From contig JANBTH010000019.1 in NCBI GenBank assembly GCA_027578815.1, forward strand, positions 1 to 61,038: a DNA stretch of 61,038 nucleotides, in the 5' to 3' direction. Positions within the stretch are counted from its first letter, which is position 1. The number at the start of each line of letters is the position of its first letter. Source of the stretch: Coemansia sp. RSA 1804. Its lineage: Eukaryota; Kickxellomycota; Kickxellomycetes; Kickxellales; Kickxellaceae. The translations under genes were made by a program, and so were the position numbers. The notes under the pieces were generated by a model. That model did no database searches. It saw only the letters and a list, made by a program, of their open reading frames with translations, and had not been told where the DNA came from. Shown here piece by piece: positions 18,317 through 29,187 of this stretch.

Positions 18317-21300
18317 TTAAAGTATATATACGGGAAGTCCATATACAACAGGTGCAGCACCAGTCAAAAAAGGCATCCGACACGCCTTTCGAGCGTTGCA
18401 AACTGCCTCAGTGAGCGACAAAGCGTTTCTCCCGTCTGAGATGTCATCATTGCCGTCTTTCTGTTTGCCATTGTCATCGCACGCCGGCTCGTATCCAACC
18501 TCAATGGTTCCATCAGAGAAACGCGCCAAACCCCATTTACGCAGCATACTGGCTGCAAACCGGTCGATATCCTTGTCACCGACGTCCCACAGATTGCCCA
18601 CAAGTGCTGGACAGCCGCCAATCATGTAGTCCATTGCTGTGCCAAGTGCATCGTATTCCCCAGCAAGCTTCAAACGACCGCTGCTGCATCCGAGCAGCAG
18701 TGCAACAGCGCAGCGACGAAGGCCGCGTACTTGTGTTCGCTGAATGTAGGCCTCAGCACCACCATGTCCAAAGTACACAAATATATCATTTGCAGACAGG
18801 CCATACTCACACTCATGGTTCATTGGACGCCGCCCGACTATGCCACGCCATCCTTGCTGTCCACACACAAAACTTTCAAAGTTCTCCTGTGTGCGGTGAA
18901 GGTCGCCTTCGGGGTTAAGAACATAAAACACACGCGACCCATCAACCCGCACTCCAGGAGAATCGCCGTCCATACTATTATCTATGTCAGGGATATCTCG
19001 ACCGTCTTTTCCAAATGGCAGCGCAGAAATCGAAGGCGTGCTAGATATATCCGTTGACTGGTGCATATCTGGCTGGACCAGTGAGTCTGAAAATAGCGGC
19101 TTGCGAATATCCAAATCAGAAAACAATCCAGTGTCATAAAGTCCCTTTCCAGATAATGTATCTGATAGTTTCGAATGTTGGGAATTAAATCCCTTGTTCA
19201 TTGCAACCAAGCGGTGCTTGATAAAAGCTACAGATGGCATTCGCGAGACAGGACAATCACGGAGACATGGCAGGCTCTCCCAAGGAATCTGCTGAGCGTA
19301 CTTGTCCAATGTCAGAATTAGATGCCGCTGCTTGGCTTCTGCCTTTCTGGTTGGCATCGACTGCAGGCCATGCGTCCTAATATGATTGTCGAGAACCTGC
19401 TTAAGCTCTGTTGCAAGTTTGGAAAGATCGTCATCGGTGCACTGCGGGGCGGCTCCTTGATAGCTATACACATCCCATAGCATAGCACAGACGTCTAGCC
19501 ACTCACCGCCGCTATCACCGCCGCCGTTGCCACATTCTCTGTCAGTCTCTTTGCCATTCTCATCCAGCATAGCGACATGAAGCACAAGATTGCAAAGCTG
19601 GCTTGTCAATTCAATTGCCTTTGCCTTTGTGGCAAATAATTTCGGAAGCAGACCATGAATGCATGTCTGTATATCCTCTCTTAGCAGTGCAACGGCGTTC
19701 TCTGAATTGTCAGTGTCCACGGCAGCTCCAAAGATATCCGCCGGATCCAGAAGGGAATGAAAGCCGCCCAACCACTCGCTTTGGATGTTACGTAGAATAG
19801 TCCCAAGTTGGCGGTCGAGAGCTGTACGTTGCTCCCACCAAGTGCGCTTCTCCGCTTCAGTGCTGCAATCCTTTCCAACCCTCATCGATTTATCAGAAGC
19901 ATCGATTATCGCTGCAATGTTCTTATTCACGCTGTCAAAAACGCTTGCCGTTGCAGTGTCCTCGGTTTCAAGTAAAGCAATATCCTCTAGATCCACGTTG
20001 ATCTCACGCATTGGCAGACACGCGGTAATCGGCTCACGCTCTCTTTCATACCGCGTAATAAGAAGCATGTTGCTGCTATGATGAATAGATATTCCGCACA
20101 CTACCCACGACGACGGAAGAAGCTTCTCCAGCGCAGTGTCGTCTTCTGCAGCATTGGAATTATTAGCCATCCAGTCAGAAATAACACACTTTCCATCGGC
20201 TGCCCGCTTGAGGATATCGTAGTCAGCAAATGACGACACAGAGGATGTTTCGTCGCCCAACATACCGAAAGACAAAGGAAGCTGGTCCATTGAAGATGGC
20301 TTGTTGGAATCAATACCAAACCGGACAGGGGAGCAATTAAATGTATCCCTCGAGTCAATGGCATTTGTCTTAGATGACGATAGCCCATTTTCTTTTTCGC
20401 CTCCAATGGCTTCAGACGGCCAGGAATTAATCTGCGCAGAAATAGGTTCGTCCTTACGTTGCAATGCATCCACAGCTTCTCGTACGACTGTTATATTCCT
20501 TGCACCATCTATAATCCGAGACAGCGTGCGATGCAGCATATTGGAGTCTTCTTGCGCACCATCGAATCCAAAGGCCGAAGCAACTGTCTTTACAAGCACA
20601 AGGAGATGTGACAAGCTGTGCACACAGTGTGCTGAGCCAACAGAAACAACCGTTTCTAATGACGATGTGAGAAGAGTATCAAGCATCGCTAGCTTGGTCT
20701 TGATATGTGCTTTAAGCGTCCCTTTGCGCGGCTTCTGTGCCCTTGAGCGTTGTAGGGCGGGAAAAACAAACGCCGACTTGAACACCATATTAAAGGAGTC
20801 GTCCGCTTCAAGAATTCTCTGAAGCTCCAGAAATAGCATATTCGCTTGCATTAGCAGGTATTCAGACCTCTGATCAACGGTACGATTGGAAGAGACTCCT
20901 ACTACTTCAGATTTTATATCTCCTTTGGAAATAGCATCGTTAGAAAGACCATCGAGAACTGAAAGCAGCTTCTGGCGTATACCAATGTCTTCTTGCAGAG
21001 CAGCGAGAAGATCGGGAATTTCACTACCAACGCTGTTGGCCAAATCGTTGCTACTTCCATTCGATATCTCAAAACGCCCTAGCCTGCTGATTATGCGCTC
21101 AATTCTAGGAGTGTCTTCATCGATTCTTACATCAATTGCCCGCGCGTCTCTATCAAACCCATGCTCAGATATACATGCCACAATCTCCTTGGCTCGCAAG
21201 TAAGCCGCTTGTGCTTGACTGGTCATGCCACAGCGTCTCCAAGCATCGCCCTCAGTCACTAGTGCATTAACAGTGGTAATCCATCTACTTGGAAAATCAT

Positions 21301-24300
21301 CCGTCGCTGTCTTGTAAAGATTACTTAAGGAACTGGCGCACTCGTCCCAAAGCCCCTTTCGCGAAAGTATATCTGCTTCCCGCAGACGCATAAAGCTTTC
21401 CTGGAACGGCGCATTAATCTGGGACGTGATTTCCAAACCCTTGTTGAGGAAATATTCTGCCTCCTTGACACTTCCACGAACCGAGTATATCTCAGACAAA
21501 TGAGCCAAACTGTCGATCAAGAGACGCTGCAACTCCCAGTTGCTGCTGAAAGCCAAAAACTCGGCATCGCTCTTCTCCTGGTCGTCCAGCGTTTCATCTT
21601 CATTGGACTTGTCGGGTTTAGAGTCTGAAAATGGGTCATCTTCCGGCTCAATTCTGTTAGAATCTTGAAATCTTCTGGTAGACTTGCTGAACGATCTCTT
21701 GTGTGAAAGCGACAGCGACTTTAGCAGCGAATAGAGTATGCGATAGCTGTGAAGCCCAAAGTTAACCGAATCTGCAAGATCGCCACGCTTTAGCGCCATA
21801 ACCGAGTACGTAAACGAAGCCTTGGAGAAAAGAACAAGCATCTCTGGGTTCACTGATCGGCGCTTCGATATGGCTAATCTACCTGCTGTGTTCTCGGTAA
21901 GCGATCTGCGCGCAAGAGCGCTTGCCTGAGCCATGGATTCAGCACTAGCGGACAAATCACCACACGCAAGTTGAAAAGAGGAATGTGCAACTTTGGATGT
22001 AAGCTCAATGTGATTTGGAAGCACTCCGGGTTCGCAACGACCGTCAATTTGTTGAAAATACTTTGCAGCCTTTCGGTGGTCACCCAAAATAAGGTTATTC
22101 AAGCCAAGACCAATAAGACACTGCATTGATACAGGTATCCACATCTTGTCTGCCTTCTCGCAAGTAGCACAAATGTCCAAAGCTACCGAAAGAATCAATG
22201 CACTTTGTGAGTGGAGCCTCCTTGACATCAGCAAATCTGTTGTCAAGATCATAAGATCGACAGCCTCGCGCATACAGCCAGAGTCGACAACGAGAATGCC
22301 TTCGTCCTCTGTGGGTACGCTACAGATCCTCTGAATAAGAGTCCAAAGCCTCAGCGCTGTACTGATTGCATATGGCAAATCTGACGCCCGCTTCTCGATC
22401 TCGACAATACCTTGCCAGGCATAGCACTCGGCAATCGTCATTAGAGAGTAAACGCAATCTTCAGACAGGCCCTTTGCAATCTCCACTGCGGCATGCAATC
22501 TGTCAAGACACACATCCACATCCCTGCTGTCACGGTTTATCTTGGCAAGTTCGACTAAGCAACGCGCATAGCCTAGTGGACACGAATCTCCGTATGCATG
22601 TAAGGCGTTCTCAAGGTGTGCAACTCTGACATTGGAAATGTGTATTGTTGCTGAGTTCACGAACGGCCGCAAGTAAAATGCCTCAAGCTCATAGAGCCAG
22701 CCCCTCAGCTGCCCGTCAACCGGAAGCGAGTCAACCATGTATGTTTGCAAGGACAGCATAGCGTGGCTTTCTTCTGCGTCATTTTGCAACCGTCCAGCGC
22801 ACATCCTGGCGTATCGATCGACAAATAGCGCCAGCTTTTCCACTTGAACCGAATTACTCCACAAGCTGCTATATGGAGGAAGCATACCGTTCTTTTTCTG
22901 GTCGGCAGTGATCATCACACTACGTATCTGGTCTGGGAAATGAGAGACAATAAGTGAGACTGCTCGTGCATATGTCGTTGCCGCTTTATCAAAGTCGCCG
23001 TTTGCCTGGTATGCAGATGCTGCTACTTCATAACGCTTGCAAATCTGACCAAAGACATCGCCAGTTGGTTGTTTCTTGGCCATGCTTAAAACAAACCACT
23101 GCGATAGACTGTCGATTGCACGCTCAATTGCTTCGGCCGCTTGGGAGTATATCTTGAGCTGATATAGGCTTGCGCCGCGGTTGAAAAATACAGTAGAGTG
23201 ATTGCGGAGATAATCAGAGTTGCATCTCTTGTCCTCGCATACTTTCAGGAGCCGGCCACTATGCTTTTCAATCTCTACTTGAACATCTCGGTCATGTTCC
23301 AGAAACTGCAGTGCCAGCTGAATGAGAATAAAACTGGACTCTGCACTGTGGCTAAGAAGGACGGCTATGCTAGTGCCGCCTGCACTCTCCGCCTTGCTGG
23401 CAGCTCCACGAGCAATGTATACGTCGTATATTCTTGTGGCAACGCCGAGCGCAAGGATTGTTGCTTTTGAAGCCTGCAATTGCAAATCTTCTTTCTTTCC
23501 CTGGCGTAGTTCGGTGTAGACATTCCTCGCAACTCGACGGATTATATCAGCGCAGAGCGCAAGCGAGTTCCAAACCGCCAGTGTGTGTCGAAGATCTCCG
23601 TCGATAGCATATTCGACCAATTCCACAAATCCTCCAACGACTGACTCTATCTCAGTGTCCATAAAACCGCGTAGTAATGCATCTCGTACAAATATATCCC
23701 ACACAAGTATGCGTGCTATCAGAGATGCACAACTGTCCTTGTGTTCGTCTTCTTTTTGTCCGCACATGGCTATATACTGGACGGCAACTATCGATCCCTT
23801 TAGATCACCCGAGTTTTGTCTCGACTGTGCCATACTGTGGCAGAATTCAACGAGTTCCGGCGAAACACTAGCTGATTTTAGCAGCGGTGAAACATGCTCA
23901 AATATAGAGGCATAGTACTGTGCAACCTGTTTGTGGAGCAGTACGCAGTCGACATTGGACATTGTAGACGAGGCAGAGCCTAGAGTCAGTGCTGCTGTTC
24001 GTGTTGCATATTTGAGCAGTTCACGGAAATCGCGCTTGCTAGTGTTTGCGTATGCCAGAATCCCTAGCAACCGAATTGCAAGATGTTGGCCGCCGGAACC
24101 AGAACCTAGCGCATAGTAGGCACGAAAGCACACGCCCAAAAATGGATCCATCGAGTCTCGGTCCATCTCGCGTACACGCAAGCACCAGTCTAGCACGCTA
24201 TCCTGTCGTTGTGCAAGGTTTCGGATATATTTCTGGGTAAGTTGTGACTTTGGAGAGAGAGATAGCGCACGCAGCATGTTGCACAGCAGGGTGATTACGA

Positions 24301-25084
24301 GGGTGTTGAACGCAAGATCGCTTTGACAATGATTCAATGGAAAATGAATCTCGCTCACTTTGCTCTCTTCAGAAGAGGCCTGCTTGTTCATGCTCAATCG
24401 GCGCATGCCAATGGCTATTCCCTCTGCTTCAACAAGAGATGAACTGTCATTGGTTCCGCCATGGTCGGAAGGCGACATCTCTTTTTTAAGTCGAGACGCA
24501 GGTTTACGCACCGGCCTTGTCGAAATAAGGGTTGCTGCTGTGCTGTTCGGCTGCTTTTCTTGCTGCTCTTCATGAGATCCACGAGCAGTGCCGAATGATC
24601 CATTCTGCCTTGGCCTTCCATTGGTACCAGCAGGTGCGACAATGTGGCTATTGGCATGCTCAAGTAAAAGCTTACGCAGAAAAACCAAACCCTCCCATGC
24701 CCACAAGCCAACATGCGCGTTTGTGCAAGCCGTTAGAAAATTCGACATTGTTTTTTCAAGCGCAAGCGCAGAGAAGCCTGCAATGCCCCTGTTTGCGTGC
24801 AAGAACTTGAAAGCGGCTATAACGACGCGTACGGTGCGCTGGATGGCCTCGCGCTCCGGACCGCCAGTTCCTTGTGCATCGCAGTGCTTACGTATATCGC
24901 TGGCGCTTTTTGAAAAGAGCTTGTTTGTTTGGTTAACCAGGCCTAGCGCAAACTCGACTTCTAACCGCCCAATCTTTGCTCTACTTCCCGCAGCTACCAA
25001 AGCCAGGCGCTTAAGGGCAAGTTCCTCCGCAGACTGGTCGCATTTGGTAAAGGTTCGAAAGCTGTCTAGTAAGACGTCCTGCAT
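18317..25084 (-). CDS. ESP1: Separase (C50 cysteine protease), 2255 aa
   Basis: Separase cleaves the Scc1/Rad21 subunit of cohesin at anaphase onset and is held in check by securin. The C-terminal caspase-like domain has the catalytic dyad: histidine at about 2107 in YFGHGGAEAYI and cysteine at about 2133 in LLGCSSGRL. Conserved MIGGCPALVGNLWDVGDKDIDRF follows (given in parts in the family). The preceding 1700 residues are a helical-repeat (TPR-like) array, as in other separases, with an acidic, Ser-rich insert around residues 1170-1210. The ATG at 25084 is preferred because the in-frame sequence before it codes for a biased hydrophobic run from an A/T-rich leader. The gene is one exon of 6.8 kb. 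Confidence 0.95.
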   Translation of the reverse strand: MQDVLLDSFRTFTKCDQSAEELALKRLALVAAGSRAKIGRLEVEFALGLVNQTNKLFSKSASDIRKHCDAQGTGGPEREAIQRTVRVVIAAFKFLHANRGIAGFSALALEKTMSNFLTACTNAHVGLWAWEGLVFLRKLLLEHANSHIVAPAGTNGRPRQNGSFGTARGSHEEQQEKQPNSTAATLISTRPVRKPASRLKKEMSPSDHGGTNDSSSLVEAEGIAIGMRRLSMNKQASSEESKVSEIHFPLNHCQSDLAFNTLVITLLCNMLRALSLSPKSQLTQKYIRNLAQRQDSVLDWCLRVREMDRDSMDPFLGVCFRAYYALGSGSGGQHLAIRLLGILAYANTSKRDFRELLKYATRTAALTLGSASSTMSNVDCVLLHKQVAQYYASIFEHVSPLLKSASVSPELVEFCHSMAQSRQNSGDLKGSIVAVQYIAMCGQKEDEHKDSCASLIARILVWDIFVRDALLRGFMDTEIESVVGGFVELVEYAIDGDLRHTLAVWNSLALCADIIRRVARNVYTELRQGKKEDLQLQASKATILALGVATRIYDVYIARGAASKAESAGGTSIAVLLSHSAESSFILIQLALQFLEHDRDVQVEIEKHSGRLLKVCEDKRCNSDYLRNHSTVFFNRGASLYQLKIYSQAAEAIERAIDSLSQWFVLSMAKKQPTGDVFGQICKRYEVAASAYQANGDFDKAATTYARAVSLIVSHFPDQIRSVMITADQKKNGMLPPYSSLWSNSVQVEKLALFVDRYARMCAGRLQNDAEESHAMLSLQTYMVDSLPVDGQLRGWLYELEAFYLRPFVNSATIHISNVRVAHLENALHAYGDSCPLGYARCLVELAKINRDSRDVDVCLDRLHAAVEIAKGLSEDCVYSLMTIAECYAWQGIVEIEKRASDLPYAISTALRLWTLIQRICSVPTEDEGILVVDSGCMREAVDLMILTTDLLMSRRLHSQSALILSVALDICATCEKADKMWIPVSMQCLIGLGLNNLILGDHRKAAKYFQQIDGRCEPGVLPNHIELTSKVAHSSFQLACGDLSASAESMAQASALARRSLTENTAGRLAISKRRSVNPEMLVLFSKASFTYSVMALKRGDLADSVNFGLHSYRILYSLLKSLSLSHKRSFSKSTRRFQDSNRIEPEDDPFSDSKPDKSNEDETLDDQEKSDAEFLAFSSNWELQRLLIDSLAHLSEIYSVRGSVKEAEYFLNKGLEITSQINAPFQESFMRLREADILSRKGLWDECASSLSNLYKTATDDFPSRWITTVNALVTEGDAWRRCGMTSQAQAAYLRAKEIVACISEHGFDRDARAIDVRIDEDTPRIERIISRLGRFEISNGSSNDLANSVGSEIPDLLAALQEDIGIRQKLLSVLDGLSNDAISKGDIKSEVVGVSSNRTVDQRSEYLLMQANMLFLELQRILEADDSFNMVFKSAFVFPALQRSRAQKPRKGTLKAHIKTKLAMLDTLLTSSLETVVSVGSAHCVHSLSHLLVLVKTVASAFGFDGAQEDSNMLHRTLSRIIDGARNITVVREAVDALQRKDEPISAQINSWPSEAIGGEKENGLSSSKTNAIDSRDTFNCSPVRFGIDSNKPSSMDQLPLSFGMLGDETSSVSSFADYDILKRAADGKCVISDWMANNSNAAEDDTALEKLLPSSWVVCGISIHHSSNMLLITRYEREREPITACLPMREINVDLEDIALLETEDTATASVFDSVNKNIAAIIDASDKSMRVGKDCSTEAEKRTWWEQRTALDRQLGTILRNIQSEWLGGFHSLLDPADIFGAAVDTDNSENAVALLREDIQTCIHGLLPKLFATKAKAIELTSQLCNLVLHVAMLDENGKETDRECGNGGGDSGGEWLDVCAMLWDVYSYQGAAPQCTDDDLSKLATELKQVLDNHIRTHGLQSMPTRKAEAKQRHLILTLDKYAQQIPWESLPCLRDCPVSRMPSVAFIKHRLVAMNKGFNSQHSKLSDTLSGKGLYDTGLFSDLDIRKPLFSDSLVQPDMHQSTDISSTPSISALPFGKDGRDIPDIDNSMDGDSPGVRVDGSRVFYVLNPEGDLHRTQENFESFVCGQQGWRGIVGRRPMNHECEYGLSANDIFVYFGHGGAEAYIQRTQVRGLRRCAVALLLGCSSGRLKLAGEYDALGTAMDYMIGGCPALVGNLWDVGDKDIDRFAASMLRKWGLARFSDGTIEVGYEPACDDNGKQKDGNDDISDGRNALSLTEAVCNARKACRMPFLTGAAPVVYGLPVYIL

Positions 25085-25353
25085 TTGAAGTAAAGGTGTT
25101 TGAAATTTAAAGCACAAATGCACTGTCAGGTCTAATAAAAGTATTGTGATAGAAAAATAAATAAACAAACAAACAAACAAAAAGAATCGAAGCGAGTGAT
25201 CGGAAATCTGCACTGTTTTTCTTTATTTTCTACTTTAGCATAAGCAAACAGCCAAATAACAATTTGATTTGATGGTTGAAATTTCGGTTGGACTATGCTG
25301 TTGCAGAGAAGCAACTCCTTTTACAGCCGATCAATACCAAAACCTTTGCTATT

Positions 25354-26121
25354 TCACCTGCTGTCACGTATCCGGCGTGCGTTTGGGCTTCTGCTTCGTG
25401 ATGTCGTAGTGTGTTGTCTGTTTTCTTGGTATCTGCTGCGCCCATCACGTTCTTCATATCCAGCACGCTGGTCATATCGTGTAGCAGCTTCGTTTTCTGT
25501 TGAGCTGCCAACTCTGTTGCTTGCCATTCTCGCCCTGCCCCTGCCAGCGTGTTGTGTGTTATCATCTGTAGAGCCCGAGCCCTTGTCGAGAGAAGGAGAA
25601 TCCCATCTGCTTTTTTTGCCTGCCCGCGTCGTTTTCCGTGCAGTATCGACTGTGTTTGTCCCATGCATCCTTTGATTCGCAATCGCAATATTAGCCTTGA
25701 TTAGCTCTTCTTGCTCGCGCTTATGCTTCAGCTCATCAATCTTCTTTTGAATAAGAGACTCTGGAATGCCACCAGGGCCTTTCTGCGCCTCGAGCAGAAT
25801 CTTCCAGAGGTTCTGCATAAACTCCTGCGTATTTGATTCCAAGAACCCAGTAAGATTGACCTGCATCATCTTTGGATCGGGTGTCGATGATTCCTCAAGC
25901 ATATTGACAATGAACTCGTACAGAACCTCGTCTTCCAGCCCCAGCAGCTCTTTTATTCTCTCGGAAATCCACGGTTTTATGGCCTCGATATTCACCTTTG
26001 TCATATCAACGGGCTTTTTTAAAATCTTGCCAAAGTCCATCTCCTTTAGAAGCTTTTTTGACGCATCGCCAAAACGTGGGTCTTGTTCAATATTAGTTCC
26101 TATGTAAAACCCGCCTGACAT
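25354..26121 (-). CDS. PWI-domain splicing factor, SRRM1/SRm160-like, 255 aa
   Basis: The N-terminus matches SRRM1 closely: DASKKLLKEMDF, then KVNIEAIKPWISERI with the PWI tripeptide at about 56-58. EDEVLYEFIVNMLE, PDPKMMQVNLTGFLE and LWKILLEAQKGPGGIP follow. The PWI domain (about 30-120) binds RNA and RS-domain partners. The last 90 residues are a short Arg/Ser-rich tail, much shorter than in animals. In known systems the protein is part of a nuclear splicing and 3'-end coactivator. The ATG at 26121 gives MSGGFYIGTN; in-frame sequence upstream is A/T-rich leader. It lies close behind separase on the same strand. Confidence 0.9.
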   Translation of the reverse strand: MSGGFYIGTNIEQDPRFGDASKKLLKEMDFGKILKKPVDMTKVNIEAIKPWISERIKELLGLEDEVLYEFIVNMLEESSTPDPKMMQVNLTGFLESNTQEFMQNLWKILLEAQKGPGGIPESLIQKKIDELKHKREQEELIKANIAIANQRMHGTNTVDTARKTTRAGKKSRWDSPSLDKGSGSTDDNTQHAGRGRARMASNRVGSSTENEAATRYDQRAGYEERDGRSRYQENRQHTTTSRSRSPNARRIRDSR

Positions 26122-26415
26122 TTCGAGAATAGGCACGTTAACAACTGCTAAGCTATATCTATCTATGTTAGTTAGATAAAATAAATAATAAAGGGAGTTA
26201 ATGCCAATATTAATTCGGTCTATATAATACAATTTGCTTTTTTCTCTTTTTTAGCTAGCGTTTGTTCAATGCACAGATTAGCTTTTTTACGTATAAACCC
26301 AAACATATATGAGTGAAAGTTATGTGTATTGCTTAGAAATAATCACGTGAAAATAAAAGCGTTGTAAAGCAAAAATCAAGGCACTTTAATTGTTCCACTT
26401 TACATTCCTTTTCAA

Positions 26416-27957
26416 TTAGTATGTCTCCGCAACGTCTGAGGCTATCTCAAAGGCGCAGCCCGTCGCTGCCTTAATCTCCTCAACGGTGTTGCCGTAGGAA
26501 AGCTCGCGCAGAAGAAGGCCCTTTCCAGGGATAACATCAAATACGCACTTGTCGGTGATAATGCGATCAACACATTTGGTGCCAGTGAGAGGAAGTGTGT
26601 TCTCCTTGAGGATCTTTGGCGAGCCGTCCTTGGCGTTGTGGGTCATTGTGACAACAACACGCGTGTTTGGCGCAGCAACAAGATCCATTGCGCCGCCCAT
26701 GCCCTTAATGATCTTGCCGGGAACAACCCAGTTCGACAGATCACCTCTCTGGGAAACCTGCATGCCACCGAGAATGGTCATGTCAAGACGGTTTCCGCGG
26801 ATCATGCCAAACGAAACATCGCTCGAGAAACATGTGCCGCCGGGCAGAACGGTCACGGATTCCTTGCCTGCATTGACAAGGTCGGCGTCGACCTCGTCGG
26901 CTGTCGGGAAGGGACCCATGCCCAGGATTCCGTTCTCGCTCTGCAAATGCACAGTGATTCCAGGATCAATGTAGTTGCTAGCCAAAACGGGCATGCCGAT
27001 ACCAAGATTGACGTACATTCCGTTCTTGAACTCGCGGGCTGCGCGCTTGATGATGTGAATGCGCTGCTTCATCGCCGGCGACAGCTGCTGCTCCTCGGAG
27101 TCAGAGCGACGCAGGGTGAGCTTCTCGATGCGCTTTTCGTACTTCTCGCCCTTGAGAATGCGATGAACGTGGATTCCCTGGATATGGATTTCGTCGGGCT
27201 TAAGCTCACCGACTGGCACAATCTCCTCAACTTCAGCTATTGTGATTTTGCCTGCCGTTGCCATTGGGCCGTTAAAGTTATTAGCAGCATACTTGAAAAC
27301 CAGATTGCCAAGCTCGTCGCCCTTCCACGCCTTGACCAGGGCATAATCGCCTGTAATCCCCTCTTCCATTATGTACTTGCGGCCGTTGAAGATCTTGGAC
27401 TCGCGAGGCTCACTGGCAATCTCAATGTTGCTGCTGCCTTTGACGTACTTGATCGGGATGCCGCCTGTCTCTACCTGTGTTCCAACACCGGTCAGTGTGT
27501 AAAAGCCAGGAATGCCGGCGCCGCCACAACGGATGCGCTCAGCAATGGTACCCTGCGGAATAAGCTCTACCTCGAGCTCGCCACCAAGGTATTGGCGGGC
27601 AAACTCCTTGTTCTCGCCAACATAGCTGGACATCATGCGTTTGATCTGGCGGCTCTGCAGAAGAGTTCCAAGACCATAGTCCGCTGTGCCTGCATTGTTT
27701 GAAACTGCGGTCAGCTGCTGGATATCCTTGCGGCGGGCAATGGCCTTTAGCAGGTTCTCTGGAATACCGCACAGCCCAAAGCCTCCGATCAGAAGCTTAT
27801 CGCCAGATTTTATTCCCTTGATCGCTTCATCCGACGACTTGCACAGTTTGCTGTGGTATGCACGCGCAGAAGCGGCGGTTGTCAGCGTGGCAAGAAAGTG
27901 CGGGCGAAGAAGGATTTGGGTGGCGCTCGCCATGGCCTGCCTTTTAATTGCCAGCAT
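26416..27957 (-). CDS. Succinyl-CoA:3-ketoacid CoA-transferase (SCOT), copy 1, 513 aa
   Basis: It moves CoA from succinyl-CoA to acetoacetate (ketone use), or among related acids, in the mitochondrion. The N-terminal 35 residues are basic and hydroxylated with no acidic residue, like a matrix targeting sequence. Domain A holds GGFGLCGIPENLL and GGAGIPGFYT. Domain B holds the catalytic glutamate at about 341 in QSENGILGMGPF. The C-terminus has GGAMDLV and HNAKDGSPKIL, and length matches eukaryotic SCOT. An in-frame ATG eight codons later (27933) is an alternative start. It is uninterrupted, unlike its tandem paralogue at 29188-30867. Confidence 0.95.
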   Translation of the reverse strand: MLAIKRQAMASATQILLRPHFLATLTTAASARAYHSKLCKSSDEAIKGIKSGDKLLIGGFGLCGIPENLLKAIARRKDIQQLTAVSNNAGTADYGLGTLLQSRQIKRMMSSYVGENKEFARQYLGGELEVELIPQGTIAERIRCGGAGIPGFYTLTGVGTQVETGGIPIKYVKGSSNIEIASEPRESKIFNGRKYIMEEGITGDYALVKAWKGDELGNLVFKYAANNFNGPMATAGKITIAEVEEIVPVGELKPDEIHIQGIHVHRILKGEKYEKRIEKLTLRRSDSEEQQLSPAMKQRIHIIKRAAREFKNGMYVNLGIGMPVLASNYIDPGITVHLQSENGILGMGPFPTADEVDADLVNAGKESVTVLPGGTCFSSDVSFGMIRGNRLDMTILGGMQVSQRGDLSNWVVPGKIIKGMGGAMDLVAAPNTRVVVTMTHNAKDGSPKILKENTLPLTGTKCVDRIITDKCVFDVIPGKGLLLRELSYGNTVEEIKAATGCAFEIASDVAETY

Positions 27958-29187
27958 TATCGGTGTTATCGTCGTTATTTAACCGGTTCTGCTATATGCG
28001 TTTCTAGTTATCCGATCGGTTTGATAGCAGAAAGATCCTGAATATTATAGTGGGTGGAGAAAAAGAGAATGCGCTTAATAATATAGATGCTTATAATTAC
28101 AACAATAAAAAGACAAGGTATCTTTTGTTCAGAACAACCTTGCTGTATAACGTTATTAGTAGACTGAAGAAATAGGAAACAGAAAACAACTGGAAGGAAG
28201 AAGAATTGACTTTTAAAGAGTTTTTCATTCAACAGGACCGACATGACTGCTTTATATCATCTTTTTTAAATCCTTCCTTTTAGATATTGCCCAGTTTCTC
28301 TTGTACCGGTTTGAATAAACAACAATACAGCTGCAAAAGAGGAATTTGGCCCACCAGAAGGAGAAATGCTATAGCGTTTACGAGAAATGGACGGCGGAAA
28401 CCCGTCGCACATTCTAGGCAAGTCTATCCAGCCTCGGAAACGGCTTTTCAGCATAAACAAGAGACCTCCGCAATTTCGCATCCAGCGATTAATGATTTGC
28501 TCCACAACAAGGAAACTCGGTAAAGAAATACAATAAAGATCCCAAATAGAATACACACAACAGCAGTTTGTGTGGTGTTTTTTGTTATGCTTTCGCGATC
28601 TGTGGATATGAGACGAGAGTGGTGGGGTCATGCGCTAGAACTGTTCTCTGAATGTGCTGTGTACGGACAACGGAACAAGAATGAGCAGCTTTCCCAACCC
28701 GCTTGCCAGCTGTTGCTACTTGTGCAAGCAATTTTACATACAGCATTAGCAGTCGCTCATTTGATCAATATTCTTTCAACGGTCCAAAACTGCTATTAGA
28801 GGAGCAACTCCCACCGTGCACGCACCACCGATCCCGTCCTTTTCTGGAAGAAGACTGGATTTGGAATAGAGTAGACTAGACATGTCCATGAGTCAACAAC
28901 ACTTGCACTGTCTGTTCCGTGGCTGTCATTTTGGGCAGAATATTATCCACCTTCATCTTATTGTCTGCGCTATTCCGCATTTTCCGAGGAATCGACCAGT
29001 TTCAAGATTCAGCATAAACTCCACATCTTTCTTGTCACCACCGACCAATACAAGGCTAGGTTTGATAATTATATTGAGATATAACTGGATGGCTCTCTTT
29101 CGAGACTGTATTTTTTAAAGTTTGTTGTCCACTGCTTGCTATTGCGGAATTCCCTCTTCCATCTGAAGGAGAGAAGGTTTATTCTAT
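27958..29187. other. 1.2 kb spacer between the two SCOT genes
   Basis: It holds the promoter of SCOT copy 1 and the 3' end of copy 2. Several short open frames (for example minus strand 28266-28631) have no recognisable family. It is moderately A/T-rich. No RNA gene or mobile element was seen. Confidence 0.5.

Noticed and set aside
25085..25213. In-frame hydrophobic N-terminal extension of separase
   Set aside because: It is encoded by an A/T-rich leader with an aaac repeat (about 25155-25180). Separases have no such segment, and the ATG at 25084 fits.
28266..28631. 121-codon minus-strand frame between the SCOT genes
   Set aside because: No family resemblance, irregular composition and no supporting promoter or homology; probably a chance frame.
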